From NCBI GenBank assembly GCA_904377855.1, contig CAJFGS010000007.1, positions 1-64,000 on the forward strand: DNA of 64,000 nucleotides, written 5' to 3'. Under the pieces are notes generated by a model. The model was not told the DNA's origin. It saw only the letters and a list, made by a program, of their open reading frames with translations, and searched no databases. The first letter of the stretch is position 1, and each line of letters begins with the position of its first letter. Shown here in pieces: positions 51,391-59,227 of this stretch. This stretch comes from Candidatus Avimonas merdigallinarum. Lineage in GTDB: Bacteria; Bacillota; Clostridia; Oscillospirales; Acutalibacteraceae. The translations under genes and the position numbers were made by a program.

Positions 51391-52479
51391 CTATAATACA
51401 GGCAGCCCTGCCGACTGGCGGCTTGCACTGTGCGCCGCATTCCCGTGTCCAGGGTCCCCCAGGCGCCGCTCGGCGGCAGTTCGGCGCTTACCGGCTTCCA
51501 GCACAGGAACCCTTGCTATGCCGGCGGCATAAGCCGTCCCGCCCTGTGCCGTCACCTGTGATTCGCCGGAGACGCGGATGGATTCCCACGCATAAACTCC
51601 ATCATACTTTTCCGACGTCGCGGTCAGCTCGCTGTCCTGGACGGCCAAGTTGGCAACCAGCACGGCGGAATCCACGCTGGAGGCCGTCAGCTTGGAGGAA
51701 CCGGTCAGGATGAGGGCCCCATCCGTGTATAACGCATTGTTATAGTCCTCTGCCGTTCCTGCCTGGGCATAGAGTTCAACTTCCGAGCCAGTAACCGTCA
51801 CATCCCCTGTCCCGAAAAAGCCCTCCGCGCCTGCGGAAGTTACTTTCAGATAGCTGTTTTCCACGCTGGCTTCGGTTTCCCATTGATATCCGCTGCTTGA
51901 TTGAATCCCGCTCTTGCCCGACTCAATGGTCACGCTGGAATTTCGGATAGACAGAACGGTGCCGCAATGGATACCGCCGCCATTCATTGTATTCGGGCTG
52001 TCCATATCCATCGTAACATTCTCTATTGTCATATCCCCGTCACAGTAAAAGCTGAATTCCCGCGGCGTAGCGATTTTCAGCGAACTGCTGTCCTTCCCGT
52101 CGCCGGTGACGGTGATGTCCCCCCCGGTGAAAATCCCGGCCAGCCCGGCCTCTTCCGGTATCGTATTCGTACCGACCAGATGGAGGGTCAAATCCGTGCC
52201 ATAGTCGCATACAATCGCGCTGTTATTCTTGATATCGGACGGATCCTGCCCGGCGGACGGTTTCGTAATGGCGGCGTTATTCAGCGTCAAAACGCCGGAG
52301 TCCGTGTCATAGGAAGCGAACCCATCACCGCAATCCACCCGGTGGTCTTCGTCCGCCAGGATGTTTACGCCCTGTATCCAAATCGCCGGCGTTTCCTCTG
52401 CCAATGCCGTCAGCGGCATCAGCCCCGTGCACAGGGCGCCGCAGAGCAAAAGGCCTGACAATTTCCGTTTTACCTTCAT
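51391..52479 (-). CDS. Secreted beta-helix (adhesin-like) protein, C-terminally disrupted
   Basis: 362 residues from ATG 52479 with AAAGGAG upstream. The signal peptide is MKVKRKLSGLLLCGALCTGL, ending near ALAEE. Repeats like DGALILTGSSKLTASSVDSA and NSSVTIESGKSGIQSSSGY are typical right-handed beta-helix coils. From about residue 320 (VLEAGKRRTAAERRLGDPGH) the sequence is no longer beta-helix-like, so the end may have been lost or frameshifted. It is probably cell-surface or secreted. Confidence 0.6.
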   Translation of the reverse strand: MKVKRKLSGLLLCGALCTGLMPLTALAEETPAIWIQGVNILADEDHRVDCGDGFASYDTDSGVLTLNNAAITKPSAGQDPSDIKNNSAIVCDYGTDLTLHLVGTNTIPEEAGLAGIFTGGDITVTGDGKDSSSLKIATPREFSFYCDGDMTIENVTMDMDSPNTMNGGGIHCGTVLSIRNSSVTIESGKSGIQSSSGYQWETEASVENSYLKVTSAGAEGFFGTGDVTVTGSEVELYAQAGTAEDYNNALYTDGALILTGSSKLTASSVDSAVLVANLAVQDSELTATSEKYDGVYAWESIRVSGESQVTAQGGTAYAAGIARVPVLEAGKRRTAAERRLGDPGHGNAAHSASRQSAGLPVL

Positions 52480-52670
52480 CGTCTCCTTTCCATTTCCAAG
52501 CAGATTGAATAGGTTAGATTTTACCATGAGTATGCCCACTTTTTAAGATTGCAGTCCTTCTTTTTGACGGCCGGCCGTCCTGTTTTTCCTTTGGCAGGTT
52601 TGCCCGCCGGCGCCTTTCCACTTTATTTTCCCGCCGTTTCCGCATGGCAGGCGGCGGGCAGAAATAGCGC

Positions 52671-52699
52671 TTGACAAAAGTACGAATTCGTATTATGAT
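52671..52699 (+). promoter_or_regulatory. Promoter with palindromic operator of the MarR gene
   Basis: TTGACA (52671-52676) and TATGAT (52694-52699) are 17 bases apart, and the palindrome TACGAATTCGTA (52681-52692) fills the spacer. The site suits binding of the MarR dimer encoded next, so autoregulation is likely. Confidence 0.75.
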
Positions 52700-52729
52700 G
52701 GGCGGCGTATTCCTTGAACGGAGGTAATT

Positions 52730-53182
52730 ATGAACGATTCGTATGCGGCGATCCGCCGCCTGATCCTTTCCATCAACAAAATCGACGGGAACTATTATTT
52801 CTGCGCCCGGAAGCTCGGCGTAAAAGAAAATACGCTGGCGCTGCTTTACGCCCTGGATGATGGAAAACCGCATTCGCAAAAACAGATTTGTGAGGATTGG
52901 CTGATTCCGAAAACCACCATCAACACCATTGTAAAGGAACTGGTCCGCGCCGGCTATCTCACCCTCCTCCCGGGAGAGAAGCCGAGGGAAAAGCAGCTCC
53001 TCCTCACCCAATCGGGAAAGGCTTATAACCGTGCGCTGCTTGAAAAAATCTATTCCACAGAACAGGAAGCGCTGAAGCAGACCCTCCAGAAGTTTTCGCC
53101 CGAATTCATCGACGCCTTCGACTGCTTTGCCTCCTGCTTATGCGCCGAATCCCAAAAGCAGATACTGGGCCAAAACCAGTGA
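52730..53182 (+). CDS. MarR-family regulator
   Basis: 150 residues with GGAGG before ATG 52730. The winged-helix core has KPHSQKQICEDWLIPKTTIN and TIVKELVRAGYLTLLPGEKP. It probably controls itself and the MATE gene that starts 14 bases after its stop. Confidence 0.88.
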   Translation: MNDSYAAIRRLILSINKIDGNYYFCARKLGVKENTLALLYALDDGKPHSQKQICEDWLIPKTTINTIVKELVRAGYLTLLPGEKPREKQLLLTQSGKAYNRALLEKIYSTEQEALKQTLQKFSPEFIDAFDCFASCLCAESQKQILGQNQ

Positions 53183-53195
53183 AAGGAAATTTTTG

Positions 53196-54539
53196 ATGGA
53201 TTCCAAAGAACTGTTTTCCAGAACATCGCCGATAAAGCTTTTCTTCATCGCGTCGATCCCCGGTGCTGTCAGCATGCTGGCTTCGGCGTTATATCAGACG
53301 ATTGACGGCGTTTTTGTCGGCCGGTTTTTGGGCCAGACCGCTTTTGCGGCGCTCAACCTGGCGATGCCGTTTGTCATCATCAATTTCGCGCTGGCGGATC
53401 TTATCGGCGTCGGCTCTTCCGTCCCCATCTCCATCCGCCTTGGCAGGAAACAGGATGCGGAAGCCAACAACATCTTCACCTGCGCCTGCCTGATGATTGT
53501 CGGCACCGGCGTGCTGATAGGCGGCCTCCTGTTCGCCGCGGCGCCGCTGCTCATCCGGCTCATGGGCGCGCAAGGGGAATTCGCCGCCCTGGCGGTGCAA
53601 TATCTGCAGGTATATGCGCTGTGTTCCCCTTTGACGACCATCGTGTTCGCCATGGACAATTTCCTGCGCATCTGCGGGATGATCCGCGGCAGCATGTTCC
53701 TGAACATCCTGATGTCGGTGCTCAGCGCCGTGCTGGAATTCCTCTTCCTCGGCGTATTCCGGTGGGGGATTTGGGCGGCGGCCCTTGCAACCTGCACTGG
53801 CATGTTCCTTGCCGCGTTTCTCGCCCTCATCCCCTTTTTCCGGGGCAAGGCGCAGCTGCGCTTCTGCCGGCCCCGCTTCAGCGCTGCCATGATCCGGCAG
53901 ATCGTCTCCTGCGGGAGCCCGAACTTCCTGAACAATATCGCCGGCCGGATTACCTCCATCCTGATGAACTTTATCCTGGTGCGGCTGGGGGGCGAAATGG
54001 CCGTTTCGGTTTACGGGATCCTGATGTACGCCGACGGCTTTATCCAGCCCCTCCTGTACGGGATGTGCGATTCCCTCCAGCCGGCCGTCGGGTTCAACTG
54101 GGGCGCGGGCAAATTCTCCCGGGTCCGGGCCATTGAGCGGTGCTGCTTCACGGCAAGCGGTATTGTTTCGGTGCTGGCGGTTTTCGTCATCCTCCTCTTC
54201 CCGGGACAAATCACCTCCCTGTTCATGGCGGACGCCAGCTCGGAATTCATGCGCACGGCAGTCGGCGCGCTGCGCCTGTTCGGGCTTACCTATATCACCC
54301 GCTGGTTTTCCTTTGCCACCCAAAGCTACATGCTGGCGATTGAGAAGCCCCTGCCCGCTTCGGTGATTTCCGTCTCCACCGCCCTGCTCTTCCCGGTGCT
54401 GCTCGTCGGCGCGCTCTGGCCGCTGGGCCTGACGGGGATCTGGCTGAATTTTGCCGGGACCGCCGTCCTCGCCGCCGTTTTGTCGGGGATTATCCTGCTC
54501 AAGCTGCGTCCTCAGCTGTCCCGGCCGGATCTCCAGTGA
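53196..54539 (+). CDS. MATE-family efflux transporter (second)
   Basis: 447 residues from ATG 53196, with about 12 membrane helices. FFIASIPGAVSMLASALYQT and IDGVFVGRFLGQTAFAAL mark the MATE family. It is co-directional with MarR, a common pairing for drug export under ligand control. It is distinct from the minus-strand MATE at 34492, so the two are unlikely to be recent duplicates. Confidence 0.9.
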   Translation: MDSKELFSRTSPIKLFFIASIPGAVSMLASALYQTIDGVFVGRFLGQTAFAALNLAMPFVIINFALADLIGVGSSVPISIRLGRKQDAEANNIFTCACLMIVGTGVLIGGLLFAAAPLLIRLMGAQGEFAALAVQYLQVYALCSPLTTIVFAMDNFLRICGMIRGSMFLNILMSVLSAVLEFLFLGVFRWGIWAAALATCTGMFLAAFLALIPFFRGKAQLRFCRPRFSAAMIRQIVSCGSPNFLNNIAGRITSILMNFILVRLGGEMAVSVYGILMYADGFIQPLLYGMCDSLQPAVGFNWGAGKFSRVRAIERCCFTASGIVSVLAVFVILLFPGQITSLFMADASSEFMRTAVGALRLFGLTYITRWFSFATQSYMLAIEKPLPASVISVSTALLFPVLLVGALWPLGLTGIWLNFAGTAVLAAVLSGIILLKLRPQLSRPDLQ

Positions 54540-54681
54540 CCGCTTCCCTCTGCCGGAGGGGATTGGGCGCAACGGCAGGTTCACCGGCGAAAAGCGTTTG
54601 CGGGGCTGTGAAGAAGCCCTGCTGCACAAGCACATAACGCGCGGGCGCAGCAGGCGCATACCGCACAGGCATAAAAAGTTC

Positions 54682-54725
54682 AAGGGGCAAGCGCAGAATC
54701 AACTTTTGCGCTTGCCCCTTTTGTT
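54682..54725. terminator. Convergent-gene terminator hairpin
   Basis: AAGGGGCAAGCGCA and TGCGCTTGCCCCTT arms, with T-rich ends on both sides, lie between the MATE gene and the UROD-like gene. Confidence 0.75.
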
Positions 54726-54746
54726 GTTTAGACGGCTTGTGCAGTG

Positions 54747-55793
54747 TTATTCCCCGCGCAGGCGGCGCAGGGTCTGGATGGCCTTGAGATACCTTTCCTC
54801 ACTGACGTAATCCGGGATGGAATTCCCGCTCCCGATCGCTATCCCGTGCCCCTTCGCCTCGCACACCCGGTAGACCCCCGTGGCATAGTCCACGATGTCG
54901 CAGGGGTTGACGTCGCACAGCGCGTCGGTATCCAGCCCGCCGAAATTGCCGATCCGATCCCCATAGCGGTCAATCCAGGCCTGATAGGGCGCGATGGCAT
55001 CCTCGTTGGAATGCTTGGCGTCTATACCGGCCACCGAAATAATGTCGTCCATGACGTTGAAAATGCAGCCGCAGGAATGCAGCAGGAACGGCTTGCCCGC
55101 GCGGTGGACCGCATCCACCACCCGCTTATACTGCGGGATAATCAGTTCCCGCACGTCGTCCTCGTGCAGGAGGGTCGAGCTCCGGAAGCCGAGGTCGTCC
55201 CCAAACCGGCAGACGCAGTAGACGTCGCCGAATTTCGCGAGGAACTGTTCCCAGATTTCGGTGAGGACATCGCCGGCCTTTGCGAACATATCCCGGTAAA
55301 GCTCTTCGTCGTCGACCTTCATATAGCACAGATCCTGCAGGCCCACCAGGTCCTGCACGCACTCGAACACGCCGTTGCCGACGCCGCCGATGGCGAGCAT
55401 CCCCTCCGGCATCGTTTCGCGCAGCGCCCGGAATTCATCCGAAAACGTGGAAAAATAGCGGTCGCACAGGGTGTCCCAGGGATACCGCTCAAAATCCTCC
55501 CGGGTTTGGATAACCCCCTTCTTATGTTCGCCGAGCGCGCCGCCCCCCGGCAGGATCGAGATGACGCAGCACTCACACGTTACGGCATCGTAGCCCATAT
55601 CCTTCTGAAAGCCGCAGTAATTCCGGAAGAATTCCAGCTTATCTTCATAGGAACCGGCCCGCAGGTGCGCAAATTTCCCGCCGGTGATCCGCTCCATAAA
55701 GACCGGATCGATCAGGTGCTCATACAGCGGGATCCGGGTGCTCGGCAGGTTGCGCGCCGCGTTTTCAATGTTCTTATAATCGGGTGCAAACAT
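54747..55793 (-). CDS. UroD-like family protein (methyltransferase-type)
   Basis: 348 residues from ATG 55793, with AAGGAAGG upstream. PSTRIPLYEHLIDPVFMERI starts the UROD-like barrel, and HSCGCIFNVMDDIISVAGID and EAKGHGIAIGSGNSIPDYVS follow the MtaA/CmuA pattern with a zinc-binding HxC. Such proteins often transfer methyl groups to or from corrinoid proteins. No corrinoid partner is visible next to it. Confidence 0.85.
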   Translation of the reverse strand: MFAPDYKNIENAARNLPSTRIPLYEHLIDPVFMERITGGKFAHLRAGSYEDKLEFFRNYCGFQKDMGYDAVTCECCVISILPGGGALGEHKKGVIQTREDFERYPWDTLCDRYFSTFSDEFRALRETMPEGMLAIGGVGNGVFECVQDLVGLQDLCYMKVDDEELYRDMFAKAGDVLTEIWEQFLAKFGDVYCVCRFGDDLGFRSSTLLHEDDVRELIIPQYKRVVDAVHRAGKPFLLHSCGCIFNVMDDIISVAGIDAKHSNEDAIAPYQAWIDRYGDRIGNFGGLDTDALCDVNPCDIVDYATGVYRVCEAKGHGIAIGSGNSIPDYVSEERYLKAIQTLRRLRGE

Positions 55794-55975
55794 CGCGTAT
55801 CCTTCCTTCTTTCCCCTATCATGATGGCAACGCCGGCCTGCTGGCAAGCCGCCCTCCTCCGAAAGGGCGCTGGCGGGCCGCATCGATTCCCCTGTTTTAT
55901 CACTGCCGACTGCTTTTATCAACACAAAACTGAAAAATATAGGGAAATCCGCACAAGAAAACAGAAGCCCATGCG

Positions 55976-56016
55976 AAAAAGGCCGCTTCCGGACGTTCAC
56001 CCCGCCGGAAGCGGCC
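55976..56016 (-). terminator. Terminator of the ECF S-component gene
   Basis: GGCCGCTTCCGG and CCGGAAGCGGCC arms and, on the minus strand, a TTTTTCG tract. Confidence 0.8.
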
Positions 56017-56066
56017 CTGCAAGCCGTATTTTATCAGGAAAAAGGGAATCTGCCGGGCATGGGCGC

Positions 56067-56756
56067 CTACCGGGCTCCCTGCCGCCGCATCAGCTGGAAC
56101 AGGGGCACGGCGACCGCCGGCACCACGATAACCGCCAGCGGCAGTTCAATCGACATATTCAGCGCCAGGGCCGCGTTCACAATCGCCTGGAGCACCGCCC
56201 CCATCTTCACCACGCCGCTGCCGCCGAAAATCTGAATGGCGGTAATGACCAGCGCCGTGTTGGTCAGGGTGCCCAAGCCCGCCGCCACAGCCGCTGCCGC
56301 CGCCTCCGGCCCTTTCCCACGGAAAGAGCGGAACCAGCGCACCAGCGCGTTTGCGCGGCCTTCAGAGGACGCTTCTGCCGGCGCATCCCCCTTCTTCCCC
56401 GCGCGGCGGGCGGAAGCCTTCCCGAACAGGGCGGCGAACCAGCGGAAATACCAGCCGGCCATAAACCCGACGATCACCCGCGGCACCACGGAAATCAGCG
56501 GATTCAGGAAGATGGCGGCGTCCGCCGTGCCGTTGGCCATCGCGTACAAAAGGCAGGTTACCCCCCATACCAGGCCGATTACCGCCCCCCGCACCGGGCC
56601 CAGGGTCACGGCGCCGAGGATCGCCACCACATGCAGGGTGGTCAGGCTCAGGCCGCCGTAGGTGATATATCCCACAAAGGGGATAAAGGTCATCGCGGTG
56701 ATAATCGCGCAGAACATCGCGGTCAGCACCATTTTCTCCAGTTTGCTTCTCGTCAT
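56067..56756 (-). CDS. ECF transporter S component
   Basis: 229 residues from ATG 56756, with AGGAGG upstream. It starts TRSKLEKMVLTAMFCAIITA, then MTFIPFVGYITYGGLSLTTL and HVVAILGAVTLGPVRGAVIG, the S-component pattern. It binds a vitamin and uses a shared energy module found elsewhere. A long charged cytoplasmic loop lies in the middle. The coaX gene is two genes away, so pantothenate is a candidate ligand, but this is only a guess from context. Confidence 0.85.
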   Translation of the reverse strand: MTRSKLEKMVLTAMFCAIITAMTFIPFVGYITYGGLSLTTLHVVAILGAVTLGPVRGAVIGLVWGVTCLLYAMANGTADAAIFLNPLISVVPRVIVGFMAGWYFRWFAALFGKASARRAGKKGDAPAEASSEGRANALVRWFRSFRGKGPEAAAAAVAAGLGTLTNTALVITAIQIFGGSGVVKMGAVLQAIVNAALALNMSIELPLAVIVVPAVAVPLFQLMRRQGAR

Positions 56757-56983
56757 TGCGACAAAACCTCCTTGCTGCTGTTCCCCGGCGTGCGCCTTAT
56801 GGAGAGGAAGGCGCACAGGATACAGCGCACCGCGCCGCAGGCGGCGCGGGATAAAATATCTATTCGGGCCTCCGCCCGACCATACAGCCTTCCCCCGGGA
56901 GGAACCCGGCTGCGGCGTCTTCCCGACTGCCGCGCCGTACCCGCCCCGCGTTCCAGCTGTAGATTTGTCCTCCTGCCCCCGGA

Positions 56984-57868
56984 TTATTCCCGGGATTTTT
57001 CCTGGGATTTTTCCTGGGATTTTTCCTGGTACTCCTCCCGCATTGCGCGGATATAGGGCGTGATCCGCCCGTCATACGGCGGGTAGGAAGCCCCCAGCGC
57101 CTTGGCCGTGCGCACAGCGCTTTCCCGGAAAAGGGCGCAGCAGAGGGAGAGGGCGTCCCATACCGCTCCGCCAGAATCCATCCGGTAGGTCCTGAGCAGC
57201 CGCTGTGCCGTTTCCTCCGGCAGGAACCGGGGAAGGAATTTGTAATTCTTTCCCACGCTGAAGGTGAAACCGCGTTCCGTCCCCACCTGCCAGGACAGCA
57301 TCCGCAGCAGCTCCTGCCGCAGGAGGTGCAGGTGATCGATGGCATAGAGCAGTTCCTTCCGGCACAGCCCTTTGGCCACATACGTTGCAAGAAACCAGAA
57401 TTCGTTGCAGCAGTCGTCATACATCCGCGGCGTCGGCTTTTTCAAGCGGTAGGCCGCATCGGTGGGGACGATGTCCCGGCCGATCCGGCCGTCCTTGTCC
57501 AGCAGCACCTGGATCAACCCGTCCCCGTCCAGGTATTCTTCCAGCATCGTCAGGGGAAGGAGGGTCAAATCCATTTTCCGGTAATCGGCAAAGAGGATCA
57601 GATAGGAATACCCCGGCATTTCAGGCGGGAACAGCTCCATATCCTCCGGCTTTTGCACCATCAAAGGGGTGCCGAATGCCGCAAGCCAGCCGTCGTCCGC
57701 GGTAAAAGCAGAAAGGTCGTCTACCAAAAAGGTGATGTCGAAGTCCTGGAAGTCGTCCTTTGGAATAGAGGGGTTTGTCCGGGACCCCTCCAGCGTGGCC
57801 ACCCGGACATGCGGGTCTGCCGCTGCAAAGCCGAGGATCCCCTCCATCATTTCCTCCTCGCTGCGCAT
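56984..57868 (-). CDS. Aminoglycoside 6-adenylyltransferase-like protein
   Basis: 294 residues from ATG 57868 (AAAGGAG upstream). It adenylates aminoglycosides at position 6 if active. The nucleotidyltransferase signature is VATLEGSRTNPSIPKDDFQD followed by FDITFLVDD, and DLTLLPLTMLEEYLDGDGL lies in the middle. C-terminal repeats (QEKSQEKSQEKSRE) end the protein. The closest known family is ANT(6)/AadE. Resistance activity is not shown by the sequence alone. Confidence 0.85.
   Translation of the reverse strand: MRSEEEMMEGILGFAAADPHVRVATLEGSRTNPSIPKDDFQDFDITFLVDDLSAFTADDGWLAAFGTPLMVQKPEDMELFPPEMPGYSYLILFADYRKMDLTLLPLTMLEEYLDGDGLIQVLLDKDGRIGRDIVPTDAAYRLKKPTPRMYDDCCNEFWFLATYVAKGLCRKELLYAIDHLHLLRQELLRMLSWQVGTERGFTFSVGKNYKFLPRFLPEETAQRLLRTYRMDSGGAVWDALSLCCALFRESAVRTAKALGASYPPYDGRITPYIRAMREEYQEKSQEKSQEKSRE
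56989..57030. repeat. 12-bp tandem repeat, about three units
   Basis: GGGATTTTTCCT is repeated on the plus strand and encodes the QEKS repeats at the end of the ANT(6)-like protein. Confidence 0.85.
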
Positions 57869-58073
57869 CCTGCGTTCTCCTTTCTTTCCCACTCAAGACT
57901 GTATCCTTACCGGCGCAGGGATGACATCGTAAAAAGAGAGAACGCACCGTTCTCCGGCCAGTTTACCAGGCGATTGTACACCTTGTCAATCGGCGCAGCC
58001 TCCGCCCCGGAACCGGCCTGGAACAGGATGGGCGTGCCGTCCGCCGGCCCCCATTCCAATCCCCGGGCGGCTT

Positions 58074-58841
58074 TTATTTTTTGTTTTTCTCATAAATCAG
58101 GAACAGCCCGGTCAGCAGGAGGGTATCGTCGTAGGCGATCTCCCGCCTGCAGTGGCGGACGATCTCCCGCCCCAGCCCGCCGGTGGCGACCACCGCCGCC
58201 GGATAGCCGAGCTCCTGCTCAATCCGGTCGCACATCCCGTCCAGCATGGCGGCCGTGCCGTATACCGCCCCCGACTGCATGCTGGCAATGGTGTTCCCGC
58301 CGATCACCTTGTCCGGCGCTTCAAAGCTGATCCGCTGAAGCTGGGAGGCGCGGGAAGCCAGCGTATCGAAGGAGACCCCTACCCCCGGCATGATCGCGCC
58401 GCCGCGGAACACGCCGTTCTTATCCACCACCGACACCGTGGTGGCGGTGCCGAGGTCCCAGATGATGCAGGGGGCGCCGAACTGCGCCACCGCCGCCACC
58501 GCGCCCACCAGCAGGTCGGCGCCCAGCTGGGCGGGGTTGTCGATGCGCACGTCCATGCCGGTCTTGATCCCCGGCCCAATCAGGAGAGGGGACACGCCGG
58601 TCACCTTCTCCACCGCCCGGCGGATGACATGGTTGAGGGGCGGCACCACCGAGGAGATGATCGCCCCCTCGAACTCCTGCTCGTTCACCCCGTACAGCCG
58701 AAGGATATCCAGCAGCTCCACGGCGTACTGATCCTCCATCTTGGTGTGGTCGGTGGCGATGCGGGACTCCAGCCGGAGCTTCCCCCCCTCGAAAATCCCG
58801 ATGGTGATGTTGGTATTCCCCATATCCAAAGCCAGCAGCAT
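58074..58841 (-). CDS. coaX: Type III pantothenate kinase
   Basis: 255 residues. It starts the CoA pathway. The ATP-binding DMGNTNITIGIFE lies at the N-terminus, and IWDLGTATTVSVVDKNGVFR and GGAIMPGVGVSFDTLASRAS are the conserved core of type III kinases. ECF and ANT(6)-like genes follow downstream on the same strand after a gap of about 200 bases. Confidence 0.94.
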   Translation of the reverse strand: MLLALDMGNTNITIGIFEGGKLRLESRIATDHTKMEDQYAVELLDILRLYGVNEQEFEGAIISSVVPPLNHVIRRAVEKVTGVSPLLIGPGIKTGMDVRIDNPAQLGADLLVGAVAAVAQFGAPCIIWDLGTATTVSVVDKNGVFRGGAIMPGVGVSFDTLASRASQLQRISFEAPDKVIGGNTIASMQSGAVYGTAAMLDGMCDRIEQELGYPAAVVATGGLGREIVRHCRREIAYDDTLLLTGLFLIYEKNKK

Positions 58842-58953
58842 GGCGGCACGTCCTTTCCCTGCGGCGCCCGCCCGGTTGACCGGGGGGGGATTTGCGGGGG
58901 ATACCCCCGCGGGCGCCTTTCCAAACCGTTTGCAAAGCGGGCTGTACTTTTAT

Positions 58954-58983
58954 ATTATATATCATCCCGCCCCCTTCAATCAA
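58954..58983 (-). promoter_or_regulatory. Promoter of coaX
   Basis: On the minus strand TTGATT and TATAAT are 18 bases apart, about 115 bases before the coaX start. Confidence 0.65.
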
Positions 58984-59036
58984 GATTTTTCCGCTTTCTC
59001 TGCCATAAAAAAGCCGACGATTTCCTTCCCTTTTTC

Positions 59037-59065
59037 TTGCCCTTTTTTCGCAGAAATGGTATAAT
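59037..59065 (+). promoter_or_regulatory. Promoter of the activase gene
   Basis: TTGCCC and TATAAT are 17 bases apart, leaving a leader of about 160 bases before the activase start codon. Confidence 0.65.
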
Positions 59066-59227
59066 GGAACGGTTCTTCCGACAACGCGCTTGCAAAAAAC
59101 GCGTTCAAATCATGCGAACGGCCGGCGGACGGCTTCTGCCTGCCGGCTGTGTGAAAAACCACGCCGCGCTGCGCAGTTCCGTGCAGCGCACACCGATATA
59201 CCGATATATGGTTAGGAGGCCCTTATT

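Larger units (their letters stand above)
58842..59227. other. Divergent promoter region between coaX and the activase
   Basis: It has the two promoters listed separately. The rest is GC-poor in the middle with no gene. Confidence 0.6.

Noticed and set aside
56989-57030. CRISPR-like array
   Set aside because: The unit is 12 bases without spacers and encodes a protein repeat.
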